A DNA stretch of 64,000 nt from Trichomonas vaginalis G3 (Eukaryota > Parabasalia > Trichomonadida > Trichomonadidae). The stretch's first letter is position 1. The number at the start of each line of letters is the position of its first letter. The translations under genes were made by a program, and so were the position numbers. Location: positions 31,092,082 to 31,156,081 of the forward strand of contig NC_067207.1 of the NCBI RefSeq assembly GCF_026262505.1. The letters are read 5' to 3'. The notes under the pieces are model-generated. The model was not told the origin of the DNA. It did no database searches and saw only the letters and a program-made list of their open reading frames with translations. Shown here piece after piece: positions 25,479 through 34,076 of this stretch.

Positions 25479-26281
25479 TTACTTACTAGTAAAATTTCTT
25501 TGTTATGACACTTTCTCCAGTTTATAGGACCTCTCTCATATTCTATCTTATCGTATCTAAACTCATAGTCATGTATGTCCTCTAACCATCTCATGACACT
25601 TTCCAAACCACTTTTATCGGATGTAAAGTAAAAGCATGGATGGTTATGTAAAACGTCTAAAGTTTCTAAAGAGTCTCTCAAAGTCCAGTCTACTTGGTAT
25701 TGAAAATCCCATGTGTTATAGAACGGCGGGTCCACTATAAAGAAAACATTTTCCTTGTCTTTATATTTTTCATACAACTCTGTCCAATGACATCTCACAA
25801 ACTCTATACCCTCAATATATTTTTCTATGTTCTCTTTGAAAACATTTGTATAGTTAAGATATAAAACTTTTGACATAAGTGTTTCAATGTCATGAACTCT
25901 TATAGCACCACTATATAATAGTCTAGCAGATATACTATCCCAGTCAATATACTCTGCCTTTTTCAAAACCTCTCTGACAGTATTTTTCTTATCTAATGGT
26001 ATACGTTCCATCTTACCTATAGGTATCTTTTCTTTTAACGCTTTCAATATATTGTTTGTGTCTGGAATATGTTTGAGACGGTCCATATAGTTGTCGAAGT
26101 CATTGCATATAATCTTTGAGTCAGGAAATATTGTATGGCACAAATGAGATATATAGAAACTTCCACCGAACAAGTCTACAAATGTTAGACCATTCGGTAG
26201 TTTCTTAAGTTCTCTCAATATAATATCTTTACATCTACTCTTATTTCCAAAGAATGGTAACGGTGGTTTTGTAAAATTCAT
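25463..26281 (-). CDS. Dam-type (D12 class) DNA N6-adenine methyltransferase
   Basis: 272 residues, the usual Dam size. Near the N-terminus PLPFFGNKSRCKDII provides the F-x-G-x-K motif. Motif I is FVDLFGGSFY (about 33-42), which binds S-adenosylmethionine, and the catalytic motif IV is DPPF in FFIVDPPFYNT (about 172-182). It should methylate adenine in double-stranded DNA. T. vaginalis DNA carries N6-methyladenine (published), so element-coded enzymes may protect, mark or package element DNA. It is the last gene before the right TIR. Leader motif TTTTTATTATTATATATAA. Confidence 0.95.
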   Translation of the reverse strand: MNFTKPPLPFFGNKSRCKDIILRELKKLPNGLTFVDLFGGSFYISHLCHTIFPDSKIICNDFDNYMDRLKHIPDTNNILKALKEKIPIGKMERIPLDKKNTVREVLKKAEYIDWDSISARLLYSGAIRVHDIETLMSKVLYLNYTNVFKENIEKYIEGIEFVRCHWTELYEKYKDKENVFFIVDPPFYNTWDFQYQVDWTLRDSLETLDVLHNHPCFYFTSDKSGLESVMRWLEDIHDYEFRYDKIEYERGPINWRKCHNKEILLVSKCGLK

Positions 26282-26392
26282 TTATATATAATAATAAAAA
26301 TGTTTTTACCCGAAAAGTGACAGAAAAGTGACAAAACATGAAAATATATATAATTTGTGAAAAGCGACACATTATATAATGTTTTCGACCCA

Positions 26393-26508
26393 GAAGACTA
26401 ACAATTTTCCGAATAAAAACTTCATTTATACTAAACATCTTCAGGGCTAGAAGGCACGAAGTGCCTGGAAGCCCCACTACCTTTTTTTTTTTTTTTTTTT
26501 TTTTTTTT
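26393..26508. repeat. Right TIR of Maverick B with poly(T) end and stem-loop
   Basis: Inverted copy of 1587-1702. The stem at 26452-26466 reads AGGCAC-GAA-GTGCCT and the end is a 27-nt poly(T) tract (26482-26508). Its stem bases differ from the left TIR stem by paired changes that keep the pairing. Confidence 0.92.
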
Positions 26509-26514
26509 AGTTTA
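26509..26514. repeat. Right target-site duplication of Maverick B (AGTTTA)
   Basis: Direct copy of 1581-1586, immediately outside the poly(T) end. Confidence 0.88.
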
Positions 26515-26595
26515 ATGAAACAATAAAGGTTAAATAAATAATAAAGATTTTTATTTTATATCAGTATTGAGAAGAAGTAACAGCTGACACTTGGT

Positions 26596-26850
26596 AGACA
26601 ACTTCTTTATGTCTAGAAAATTCTATCTTGCCTTTTATTTTTTTCTCGCTGTGAAACGTATTCGGTCATTTTTTTAAAAATTAATTTTTTGTTAGAGATA
26701 AGAGCTAAAACTTTGCAGACAACTTCTTTATGTCTAGAAAATTCTCTCTTGCCTTTTATTTTTTTCTCGCTGTGAAACGTATTCGGTCATTTTTTTAAAA
26801 ATTAATTTTTTGTTAGAGATAAGAGCTAAAACTTTGCAGACAACTCCCCC
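26596..26850. repeat. 121-bp tandem repeat, just over two copies
   Basis: AGACAACTTCTTTATGTCTA starts at 26596 and again at 26717, with a third partial start at 26838. The two full units differ at a few bases. It contains a CTCGCTGTGAAACGTATTCG core. Host flanking DNA of Maverick B; no ORF. Confidence 0.85.
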
Positions 26851-27754
26851 ATGTCTAGCAAATTTAACATTCGTCTCCCATTTTTATATATTTGGTTTAG
26901 AATGTTCGAAAATGCGTAATATGGTCATTAATATTAATTGAAAAGAACCTTGAATTAATTCAATCTGATCTCACAAAATATTTTAAATTACAAACTTTGT
27001 AGTTTGAATAGATAATTAGTATTAAACTCAAATAACTAGTTTATTTTTGAATAAAAATTATTTGAATTTATTCAATTTTGTGAATTTTCCTTCAAAAATC
27101 AAGTTTAAATATCGTATTTGCCATATAATTATAAATACAATGAAACATATTCGAAATTGAAAAGAATGACTTTTTCTGTTCTTTCAATCATTCAATTTGA
27201 ATTTTGCAATATTGGATTTCTCATTAAATAGCTATTAAAAACAACAAGCAATTTAACTTACATTCAAATTTATTTGTGTTATATTCAATCTTCTCAAAAC
27301 TTATAATTTTCGGCTATAGCATGATTATATGCTATATAATATAATAAACCTATAATAGTATCATTCTTTCAATTATTTGAAAAGAAAACCGAAAAAATCT
27401 ATTTTCGGTCTATAACAATTATAATATTTCTTGTATTTTTTATTTATTTATTGTTTTAAAAGTTAGATTATATTTTGGAAAAAGTGATTTTTTTATAAAC
27501 TTTCATTCAAAAAATTAAATTTGATTTTTGATTTTATGCCAAATATCAAAATTATTGAGTTAATGAAATTAGTAGGTATACTTTTAATATCGATTCGATA
27601 AAACTAAAAAAAAAATAATCACATTAGATATTGTAGATCAAGAAAGAAAATAAATTCGAGATATATCTTTTCTAAATTTAATTTTTTCTTTATAAAAAAT
27701 ATTTTAGTACAAGAAATATTTGAGAAATAAAAAGTTTTTTTCTTTAATTCCTTT
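26851..27754. other. AT-rich host intergenic region
   Basis: Very AT-rich with scattered homopolymers. No ORF with coding character and no repeat I can support. It includes the 3' flank of the GP63 gene. Confidence 0.5.
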
Positions 27755-29896
27755 CTAAACAACATAATTTGCATCAGAATCCTCATGATATGCATTTTCT
27801 TTTGCATTTCTAATTGCAAATATAACCAAAACTGCAATAAATGCAATCACAATTAAAGCTGCAACTCCGGCACATGCCGCAATAATTATCAACTTTTTCT
27901 TTTTAGCCTTCTTTTCTGCTGCTTTGGAATTTTCATATGAACCTCCAGACCCTGTTGTTGTTGTTTCATTTCCTCCAGTTCCTGAAGGATTTTCAACTCC
28001 AGGTCCTGATGGATTATTTCCTGGTTCGGGTCCTGATGGATTATTTCCTGGTTCGGGTCCTGATGGATTATTTCCTGGTTCGGGTCCTGATGGATTATTT
28101 CCTGGTTCGGGTCCTGATGGATTATTTCCTGGTTCGGGTCCTGATGGATTATTTCCTGGTTCGGGTCCTGATGGATTATTTCCTGGTTCGGGTCCTGATG
28201 GATTATTTCCTGGTTCGGGTCCTGATGGATTATTTCCTGGTTCGGGTCCTGATGGATTATTATCAGGTTCAGGCTGTGTCGGTGTTGGAGAATCACTATT
28301 CAATTGCCTTGTATCTGGATTGAATGGGTCAACAACAAACTTCATTTCGTTAAGTTTCACAGACCTGCAGAATCTCTCAGGATCAACACAAGAAACTTGT
28401 CTGCGATAACCGCTTACTGACATAGATAATACAGCTGTTGCATTATCTTTTGTGCATGTGACACTTTCAAACTGAGTTGCAGCTAGATCTTTATTGACTT
28501 GAATTGTGAACGATTTATATCCGTCGCATGTATATGTACCGCATTTGTGGTAATAATATGACGTTGTTGATGGAAGAATAGCTTGTCCATTAGGACAAAC
28601 ATAATTTGGAAAATAAAATGGAATGAAATCATAAACTTGTGTTGTACCAACTCCAATGCCTTTTGGATCATAAAATTGTTTTTCGCTATAACTTGCTCTA
28701 ATATGTGCAGGTCCTGAAAACGGTCCGGAGAATTTGAAATCAAAACTTGCATACCAATCTTCTTGTACTGAGAAGTCTCTCATATAATACTTAGGGAAAA
28801 CATTTTGTGGAGGACCAATTGCAAAGTTTGGAATTGGTTTTCCATCAATTGATTCTGGGTGGCCCCATACTAATGGTTGTCCCATTCTCCAGTTAACTTT
28901 GTAGTTACCTGTATCCATAAGAACTGCAAGAACAGCATCAGTCAACCTGGAATATGGTCCAGATTTTGTTTGAATTGTCATGCCAACCATCAAATCTGAC
29001 ATGTAAGATCTTGCTTCTAAATGACTTCCTGCTGTTCCTTGACCGCCATCATTTTCGATTTCTAATCCAGATGGGCAAGTTCTGTCATCTCCTACGAAAA
29101 CTTCTACTCCAAAGCGCTTCACTGCAAATTTATGAGCGTATGGTGTTACTAAGAACGAAAAGTCTCTTCCATACTTTCTGAAACTGCATACTATTTGTGA
29201 ATGTGGAGTTATGGAATCATGTGGATGATAGTGTCGGAAATCTGATTGAGAAATACCCAAAGCATGGAAAATTTCGTGAACGCAAGTATAAAAGAATCTT
29301 GAATCATTTGAGTTTTCATCTTGTGCTGTATCAGGAACTGCCATTGGATTTAAGAAAACGACACCAAATATTGGTCTGTGATATGTTCTCTCTTCTGCTA
29401 ATCCAGCAGCTGATGCGAGAGTAGCATCATTATCCTGTCTCGGTCTTGAAAGTACTGCAAGTACTATATCGGCACCGTATGCGCTTTGTTTGCCAAAATT
29501 CGTCTCGTATCCATAACGGCTACGAAAGTCCACATAATTAATATTATAATTGAATGGAATTACTGTAAGAAGTCTCTCTAAATATGATTTGACATTATTA
29601 AGTGTTCCTTTAATAGCCAAAATTTTTGAATATGACAAAATATGTTCCTGTTTGCAAATATATCTTACGCCTTGGAATACAACTAGTTGTCCAGCTCGTT
29701 TACAAGTTCGTTCATCATCTTTTGTATTATCAATATAATTATAATCTACCTTAATTCTGATGTTTTTCCATTCGGTATTTTTAAGGCTGCGATATGATTG
29801 AGGTCCTTGAAGTTCTCTTGTTATGTTACCCATTTCAAGATCATGATTGCATGTATGCACATCTAGCTGAGCAACGAGGAGTAGAGACAATATCAT
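27755..29896 (-). CDS. GP63/leishmanolysin-like surface metalloprotease (M8)
   Basis: 713 residues. Hydrophobic signal sequence at the start (MILSLLLVAQLD). Zinc site HEIFHALGIS at about 207, with the third ligand expected in GSHLEARSYMSDLM near 290, as in leishmanolysins. Residues ~590-665 are nine copies of the nonapeptide PGNNPSGPE flanked by Ser/Pro sequence, then a transmembrane segment (LIIIAACAGVAALIVIAFIA) and a short cytoplasmic tail. It should act at the cell surface, as GP63-like proteases are expanded and implicated in adhesion and host-protein cleavage in trichomonads. The protease domain is intact. A 3'-truncated copy lies at 40357-42039. Confidence 0.93.
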   Translation of the reverse strand: MILSLLLVAQLDVHTCNHDLEMGNITRELQGPQSYRSLKNTEWKNIRIKVDYNYIDNTKDDERTCKRAGQLVVFQGVRYICKQEHILSYSKILAIKGTLNNVKSYLERLLTVIPFNYNINYVDFRSRYGYETNFGKQSAYGADIVLAVLSRPRQDNDATLASAAGLAEERTYHRPIFGVVFLNPMAVPDTAQDENSNDSRFFYTCVHEIFHALGISQSDFRHYHPHDSITPHSQIVCSFRKYGRDFSFLVTPYAHKFAVKRFGVEVFVGDDRTCPSGLEIENDGGQGTAGSHLEARSYMSDLMVGMTIQTKSGPYSRLTDAVLAVLMDTGNYKVNWRMGQPLVWGHPESIDGKPIPNFAIGPPQNVFPKYYMRDFSVQEDWYASFDFKFSGPFSGPAHIRASYSEKQFYDPKGIGVGTTQVYDFIPFYFPNYVCPNGQAILPSTTSYYYHKCGTYTCDGYKSFTIQVNKDLAATQFESVTCTKDNATAVLSMSVSGYRRQVSCVDPERFCRSVKLNEMKFVVDPFNPDTRQLNSDSPTPTQPEPDNNPSGPEPGNNPSGPEPGNNPSGPEPGNNPSGPEPGNNPSGPEPGNNPSGPEPGNNPSGPEPGNNPSGPEPGNNPSGPEPGNNPSGPGVENPSGTGGNETTTTGSGGSYENSKAAEKKAKKKKLIIIAACAGVAALIVIAFIAVLVIFAIRNAKENAYHEDSDANYVV
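28006..28260. repeat. 27-bp coding minisatellite in the GP63 stalk
   Basis: Nine units of a 27-bp repeat encoding PGNNPSGPE on the minus strand. It forms a Pro/Gly-rich stalk between protease and membrane anchor. Length variation among alleles is expected. The extra open frames on both strands across it are by-products. Confidence 0.92.
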
Positions 29897-30661
29897 TTTA
29901 TGATTTCAATAGCTATTTAAAAAATTAAATATAAAATGGATCACATTGAAAAATATATATTTTGTAGCATCTCATTTAATAATTGTAATTGATATAAACT
30001 ATTGCATCTAAAATTTTATAATATTGAATATCCTTAGAATAGGATATTTTATTGCATTCAATTTTGAATGATCATTCAAAGCATATAACAAAATACGTGA
30101 TTATATTGGCTTATAAAATATTTTTCATTGAAAAACTTTAAAAATATTTTTCATTGAAAAAGAATTTGAAAAGATTTTCATAGGGGAAAACGGTTTGAAA
30201 AATTCAATGTTTACAGTATTATATTTTTTTGCGCAAAACGAAGTCGCTCATTCATTTAAGATATAAGCTTAATTAAAAGGCATTATAATCATTTATAAGT
30301 CAGCATTTCGGAGTCAATTTAGTTCAACCTGCAAACAATTTAGTAAATATATTACAAATATCACTAGCACAATAAAGAACAGCTAATTATATGAATTAGG
30401 GTTAATGTTAGATTTCGTTTTACTAACCTTTACTAAAAAAATTCTTAAAAGTATTTTTTTTTAAAAAAAAGGGGAGATTTGAATATTTAATGATGATAAA
30501 GCGATGATAAAAATATCATAAGAAAAATAATATTGTGCTGTGAAAATAACCTCACAGTCGAAAAACTTTCGACTATAGTAAGATCAAGTTTGAGAGAAAA
30601 GTTGATCTGTGTGGTATACTCCATCATCTATGAAAATTTAACATCCAACAAATCATTTTGA
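29897..30661. other. AT-rich intergenic region upstream of GP63
   Basis: Includes a short direct repeat (TATTTTTCATTGAAAAA twice near 30117-30165) and a small stem-loop, AGTCGAAA-AAC-TTTCGACT near 30557. No gene seen. A second copy of this region is at 42040-42804. Confidence 0.5.
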
Positions 30662-31564
30662 ATATATGAGAACTTCATAGATTTAGGTACTATATCTACA
30701 ATATACACATATATATATGTTTCTCGTAATTTAATAAAATGTGCTATCACATATGTTCATGACTTAGGAAGAGGCAATGCTGGTGATTTTGATCCATCAA
30801 AGCCAGGTTATGAAGTATATTCGTTCGATGGTTTATATAATGAGAAAACAAATGATTTATTGGTTGAAAATTTCACCGATTTCTTATGGCCAGCAAACAA
30901 TTTGTACTGGGAGGGAACCCTTAGTCCTTCTACCATCAATCGAGGATTAGTTATTAAATTTGATGCTGAAAATAACAAATCTATTCGTTACCTAACTTCA
31001 ACCACTTTGTTTAATAATAAATATGGGACAGATTTGAAATATGACGATGATGGAGATTATCCTTTATTCCATGGTGATATTTTAGGAGATTGGAGAGAGG
31101 AGTTCATAATGGCAGCATCTAATTGGAGTGAAATTGTTATTTTTACTACAAACTTAGATACAAATTTGAAGATGACAACTTTATGGCACGATCCAGGTAT
31201 GAGAGCTTCAATGACAATCAATGTTTACAAACAAAGTCATATGCCACTTGTTTATCTTGGAAATGAAACAAATCTCAAAGAAAATAGAGATTTCTTGAAA
31301 AAATATCATAAATTAAGAGCTGAAAAGCCTGAAATACCAACTTCAGAACCTTCATCTTCGTCACCTTCAACTCCGCCAACAAACCAAACTAATATATCAG
31401 AGAGCAATACATCTTCTAGTGGAAAATCAAAGACAACAGTTGCTATTGTTGTTTCATTAGTTATTATTGCTTTAATAGCTGTTGCTGCTTTCTTTGTTGT
31501 AAGGTTTATTATCAACAAGCGTAGTAACAACGATAATATAACTGAAACGGCTTTAATTGTGTAA
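30662..31564 (+). pseudogene. 5'-truncated PL11 rhamnogalacturonan lyase-like surface protein, copy 1
   Basis: The frame is open from 30662, just after a TGA, but has no ATG. The body includes HDLGRGNAGDFDPSKPGYEV, then HGDILGDWREEFI and TTLWHDPGMRAS, motifs typical of the C-terminal half of PL11 rhamnogalacturonan endolyases. It then has a Ser/Pro linker, a transmembrane segment (VAIVVSLVIIALIAVAAFFV) and a short tail. The N-terminal half of the enzyme, with the signal peptide, is absent, so this is a remnant unless an unseen upstream exon exists. Two further copies are at 36841 and 42805. Confidence 0.8.
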
Positions 31565-32151
31565 ATTATATTACTTTTGTTAGAGCAAGTGGGAGACTAT
31601 ATATTGTACATGTTTATTATGTTTGTTTATGAAAACTTGAAATATTGAAAATAAATTGATACTTTATCACTTCGGAATTGATTGTTTTAACTTATAACGC
31701 ATTATATATCATTTAAATTGAAAGGCGGTTGAAAGATGTAGAATCACGATTTATTGAGTTAATTTGTATTGTTATTGAATATGGATGACTATGGCAATGT
31801 AATTTATTTTCTGGTTTGAAGCTTATTTGTCAAAATATTCATACTAATGTTTAAATACCAAAAATCATATCTCATACCGAAATGGCTCACCAAAAAGGTG
31901 AAATTTTTGGCGCCAATAATTTGATTTTTCTGATTCTTTCTATTTAGATATATTTATTTAATATTCATATTCCTTTATATTGCCTCATATTATTTCCCAT
32001 TTTTAATCATATTATACAAATCTTTAATAATTTTTAATGTTTTGAGCTTCAAAATCTTGTTCTAACTATTTTCATTCAGATATCCTAGAAAAAATTAAAA
32101 AGTTTTTTAGAAATAAAAATGTTTGTATGTAAAGTATTGAAAATATTCTAG
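31565..32151. other. AT-rich intergenic region, E2F-like palindrome
   Basis: No gene seen. TTTGGCGCCAAT near 31906-31917 is a perfect 10-bp palindrome (TTGGCGCCAA) also found near 36160, close to the ankyrin gene. It fits the E2F consensus TTTSSCGC. Confidence 0.4.
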
Positions 32152-32310
32152 ATGAGAAAACATTCTCCAGAAGAGATTGATATTGATTGGCTTTGTGAAG
32201 CCATCACAAAATCAAATAATGGAGTTAAGTTAACTGATATTTGCGCGAAAGCTAAAATAAATCATGAAGGCAGAGTTATATATAATCATACTATCTTAAA
32301 GTATTCCTAG
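32152..32310 (+). CDS. Small ORF, 52 residues, copy 1
   Basis: Starts MRKHSPEEIDIDWLCEAITK and contains a helix-turn-helix-like stretch, GVKLTDICAKAKINHEG, so it may be the N-terminal end of a DNA-binding protein or a transposase remnant. It is the same in all three copies (38226, 44295), so it is either real or recently copied. No further coding follows. Low confidence as a functional gene. Confidence 0.4.
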   Translation: MRKHSPEEIDIDWLCEAITKSNNGVKLTDICAKAKINHEGRVIYNHTILKYS

Positions 32311-32503
32311 AAATTTCCAAAATTAACCGAAATATAACTGTACAGAATTACTATTTTCGAGATAAAATTCATATGGAAATACTAATTCATAACGCTTTAT
32401 GTTATATAAAATTTAATTTATAAAAATTTCAAAATAAATCAAATTTAACACAATGAATATAACTGCAATCGAGGTTTTTGACGATTGATTCTTACGAGAA
32501 GTT

Positions 32504-32757
32504 TTCCAAACTTTGAGTTAATGTCAAGAGATTACCTCAAAGTTTGGAAGTCTAATAAGGGGAATTGTAGGCTATGAGGTACTGATTATATATCAGTGCC
32601 TCATAGCCTGCAATTCCCATTAGAAATCGGAGAAACTTTGTCCGCATAACTTATGATGCGGACAAAGTTTCTCCCATTTCTACTTAGAATGAAAGGGCAA
32701 GAGGTATATAGGTACACTATATATCTCTTGCCCTTTCCTTCTTACCTAAAGACTTCC
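32504..32757. ncRNA. Cluster of four long hairpins, copy 1
   Basis: H1 pairs 32504-32517 with 32536-32549 (14 bp). H2 pairs 32560-32586 with 32592-32618 (27 bp, two T.G pairs). H3 pairs 32629-32647 with 32656-32674 (19 bp). H4 pairs 32691-32710 with 32718-32737 (20 bp, one T.G). An outer stem, GGAAGTCT (32546-32553) with AGACTTCC (32750-32757), closes over H2-H4. Mismatches are mostly T.G, as in RNA folds. Could be a structured RNA, small-RNA precursor or a DNA fold-back element. Copies at 38578-38832 and 44647-44900. Confidence 0.5.
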
Positions 32758-33139
32758 AATCTTATTTTTTTTCCAATTTTTCCCCTAAATTTAAATCTTA
32801 TATAATATAAATAAAATGCATAATATCAATCACAAAAATTAATGTTTATTTTTTAATTAAAATTGCCGCGCAATTTAAGGTTTTCTGTCACTTTTTTGTT
32901 AGCCATTTCGGTACAAAACAAAATACCAAAAATCATTCAAGTAAATATCGGTAAATTTTGGATATTATCTAATTTTTTGTAGCACAATATTAATAATATA
33001 GTTATGTCATTCTTAAGATTGTTTTTAAAACCACTTTTTTCTGGGTACCCGGGTGTTGAGGAGGCCAGGTGGCCCTTAACCCCCAACACCAACCACTCTG
33101 TAATACATTATAAGTAGACTCACTTGAAATGAAAGTCAA
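32758..33139. other. Intergenic region with GC-rich stem-loop upstream of tRNA
   Basis: Mostly AT-rich. At 33051-33090 there is a GC-rich stem-loop: GGTGTTG (33052-33058) pairs with CAACACC (33084-33090), around an inner GGCCA/TGGCC stem. It ends 49 bp upstream of the tRNA and may be part of its transcription unit. No gene seen. Confidence 0.4.
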
Positions 33140-33221
33140 GGCACTATGGCCGAGTGGTTAAGGCGTGGGATTTGAGTCCCCATGGGCTTGTCCCGCATCG
33201 GTTCAAATCCGGTTGGTGTCG
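33140..33221 (+). tRNA. tRNA-Ser(UGA)-like, copy 1 plus strand
   Basis: 82 nt. Acceptor GGCACTA pairs with TGGTGTC, D arm GCCGAGTGGTTAAGGC, T arm ATCGG-TTCAAAT-CCGGT, and a long variable arm as in class II tRNAs. The anticodon loop TTTGAGT places TGA at 34-36, serine. The closing pair 31:39 is A.C, a mismatch. Followed by TTTTTTT, a pol III stop. Confidence 0.8.
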
Positions 33222-33760
33222 TTTTTTTGCTTTTTGCACAAATACATTCACGCATAACTGATAAGATCAAAAATATAGAGTAGAAGACTATTTTTGCCAA
33301 TAGAAATCGAACTAGAGCTCTTATATTCAGAAAGCACATGTTAAATGATATGATTAGTTTCCAATGAAAAGAAAGAATTGAATAAAGAATGTTCTATCTT
33401 CAATTTCATCTTCCATTTATTTTGTTTTACAAAATCTACATGTAATGTTGTCTCGTTTCTTTAACAAAATTCTATAAGCAAATCAAATTTTTGAATTGAA
33501 AAGTGACAATCAAAACTGTTCATATTAATGTCACGATTGTTTTGAACATTCTTTAATGTAATGAGCCAATGAGATTTTTTGTTGCAATGATTCCGATGAT
33601 ATGAACAATGCTTCTGATCACTTTAATTGTCATGAATGATAAAAGCACATTCGAATAGTTTAAAATACATATATAGAAATTGACCTACAAGTGAGCAGAA
33701 ATTGATATTTTTTGATCTTATCAGTTATGCGTGAATGTATTTGTGCAAAAAGCAAAAAAA

Positions 33761-33842
33761 CGACACCAACCGGATTTGAACCGATGCGGGACAAGCCCAT
33801 GGGGACTCAAATCCCACGCCTTAACCACTCGGCCATAGTGCC
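33761..33842 (-). tRNA. tRNA-Ser(UGA)-like, copy 1 minus strand
   Basis: Exact reverse complement of 33140-33221, with its own T-run. The pair is convergent and identical, as after an inverted duplication or gene conversion. Confidence 0.8.
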
Positions 33843-34076
33843 TTGACATTTTTACCCCTTAAAGAGCCCTTTTAAGTTTAAATATTCACATTTTTCCTTT
33901 CAAGATTTTTATAAAATTTTAGAATTCAATGTGAAATGAGTGAACTTTAATATCTATAACTCAAAAACGCCCAAAAGCGCTCTTACTTAGATCACATCCC
34001 GAAAAATTAAAAACATAAGCAATAAAACAATATACATTTTATAAAACATGAATGAATTTTATATTTGATTTTCATT

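Larger units (their letters stand above)
1587..26508. mobile_element. Complete Maverick/Polinton element B (24.9 kb)
   Basis: Bounded by ~116-bp TIRs and a 6-bp target duplication. It encodes a family B DNA polymerase, integrase, SF3 helicase, packaging ATPase, major capsid protein, probable minor capsid proteins, two small amphipathic proteins, a phage-type fibre, KilA-N proteins, an HNH nuclease and a Dam-type methyltransferase. No Ulp1/adenain-type protease was recognised. Many genes in the 3.1-7.9 kb virion block, plus the ATPase and integrase, are frameshifted, so this copy is probably non-autonomous unless these are sequencing errors. Confidence 0.95.
33135..33847. repeat. 139-bp inverted repeat containing two convergent tRNAs
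   Basis: Arm 33135-33273 is the reverse complement of arm 33709-33847. Each arm covers a complete tRNA, its T-run terminator and about 45 bp beyond. The 435-bp spacer has no gene. Confidence 0.9.

Noticed and set aside
27924..28409. Open frames on both strands and in more than one frame across the GP63 repeat
   Set aside because: A 27-bp repeat without stops in several frames opens all of them. Only the minus frame with signal, zinc site and anchor is a gene.
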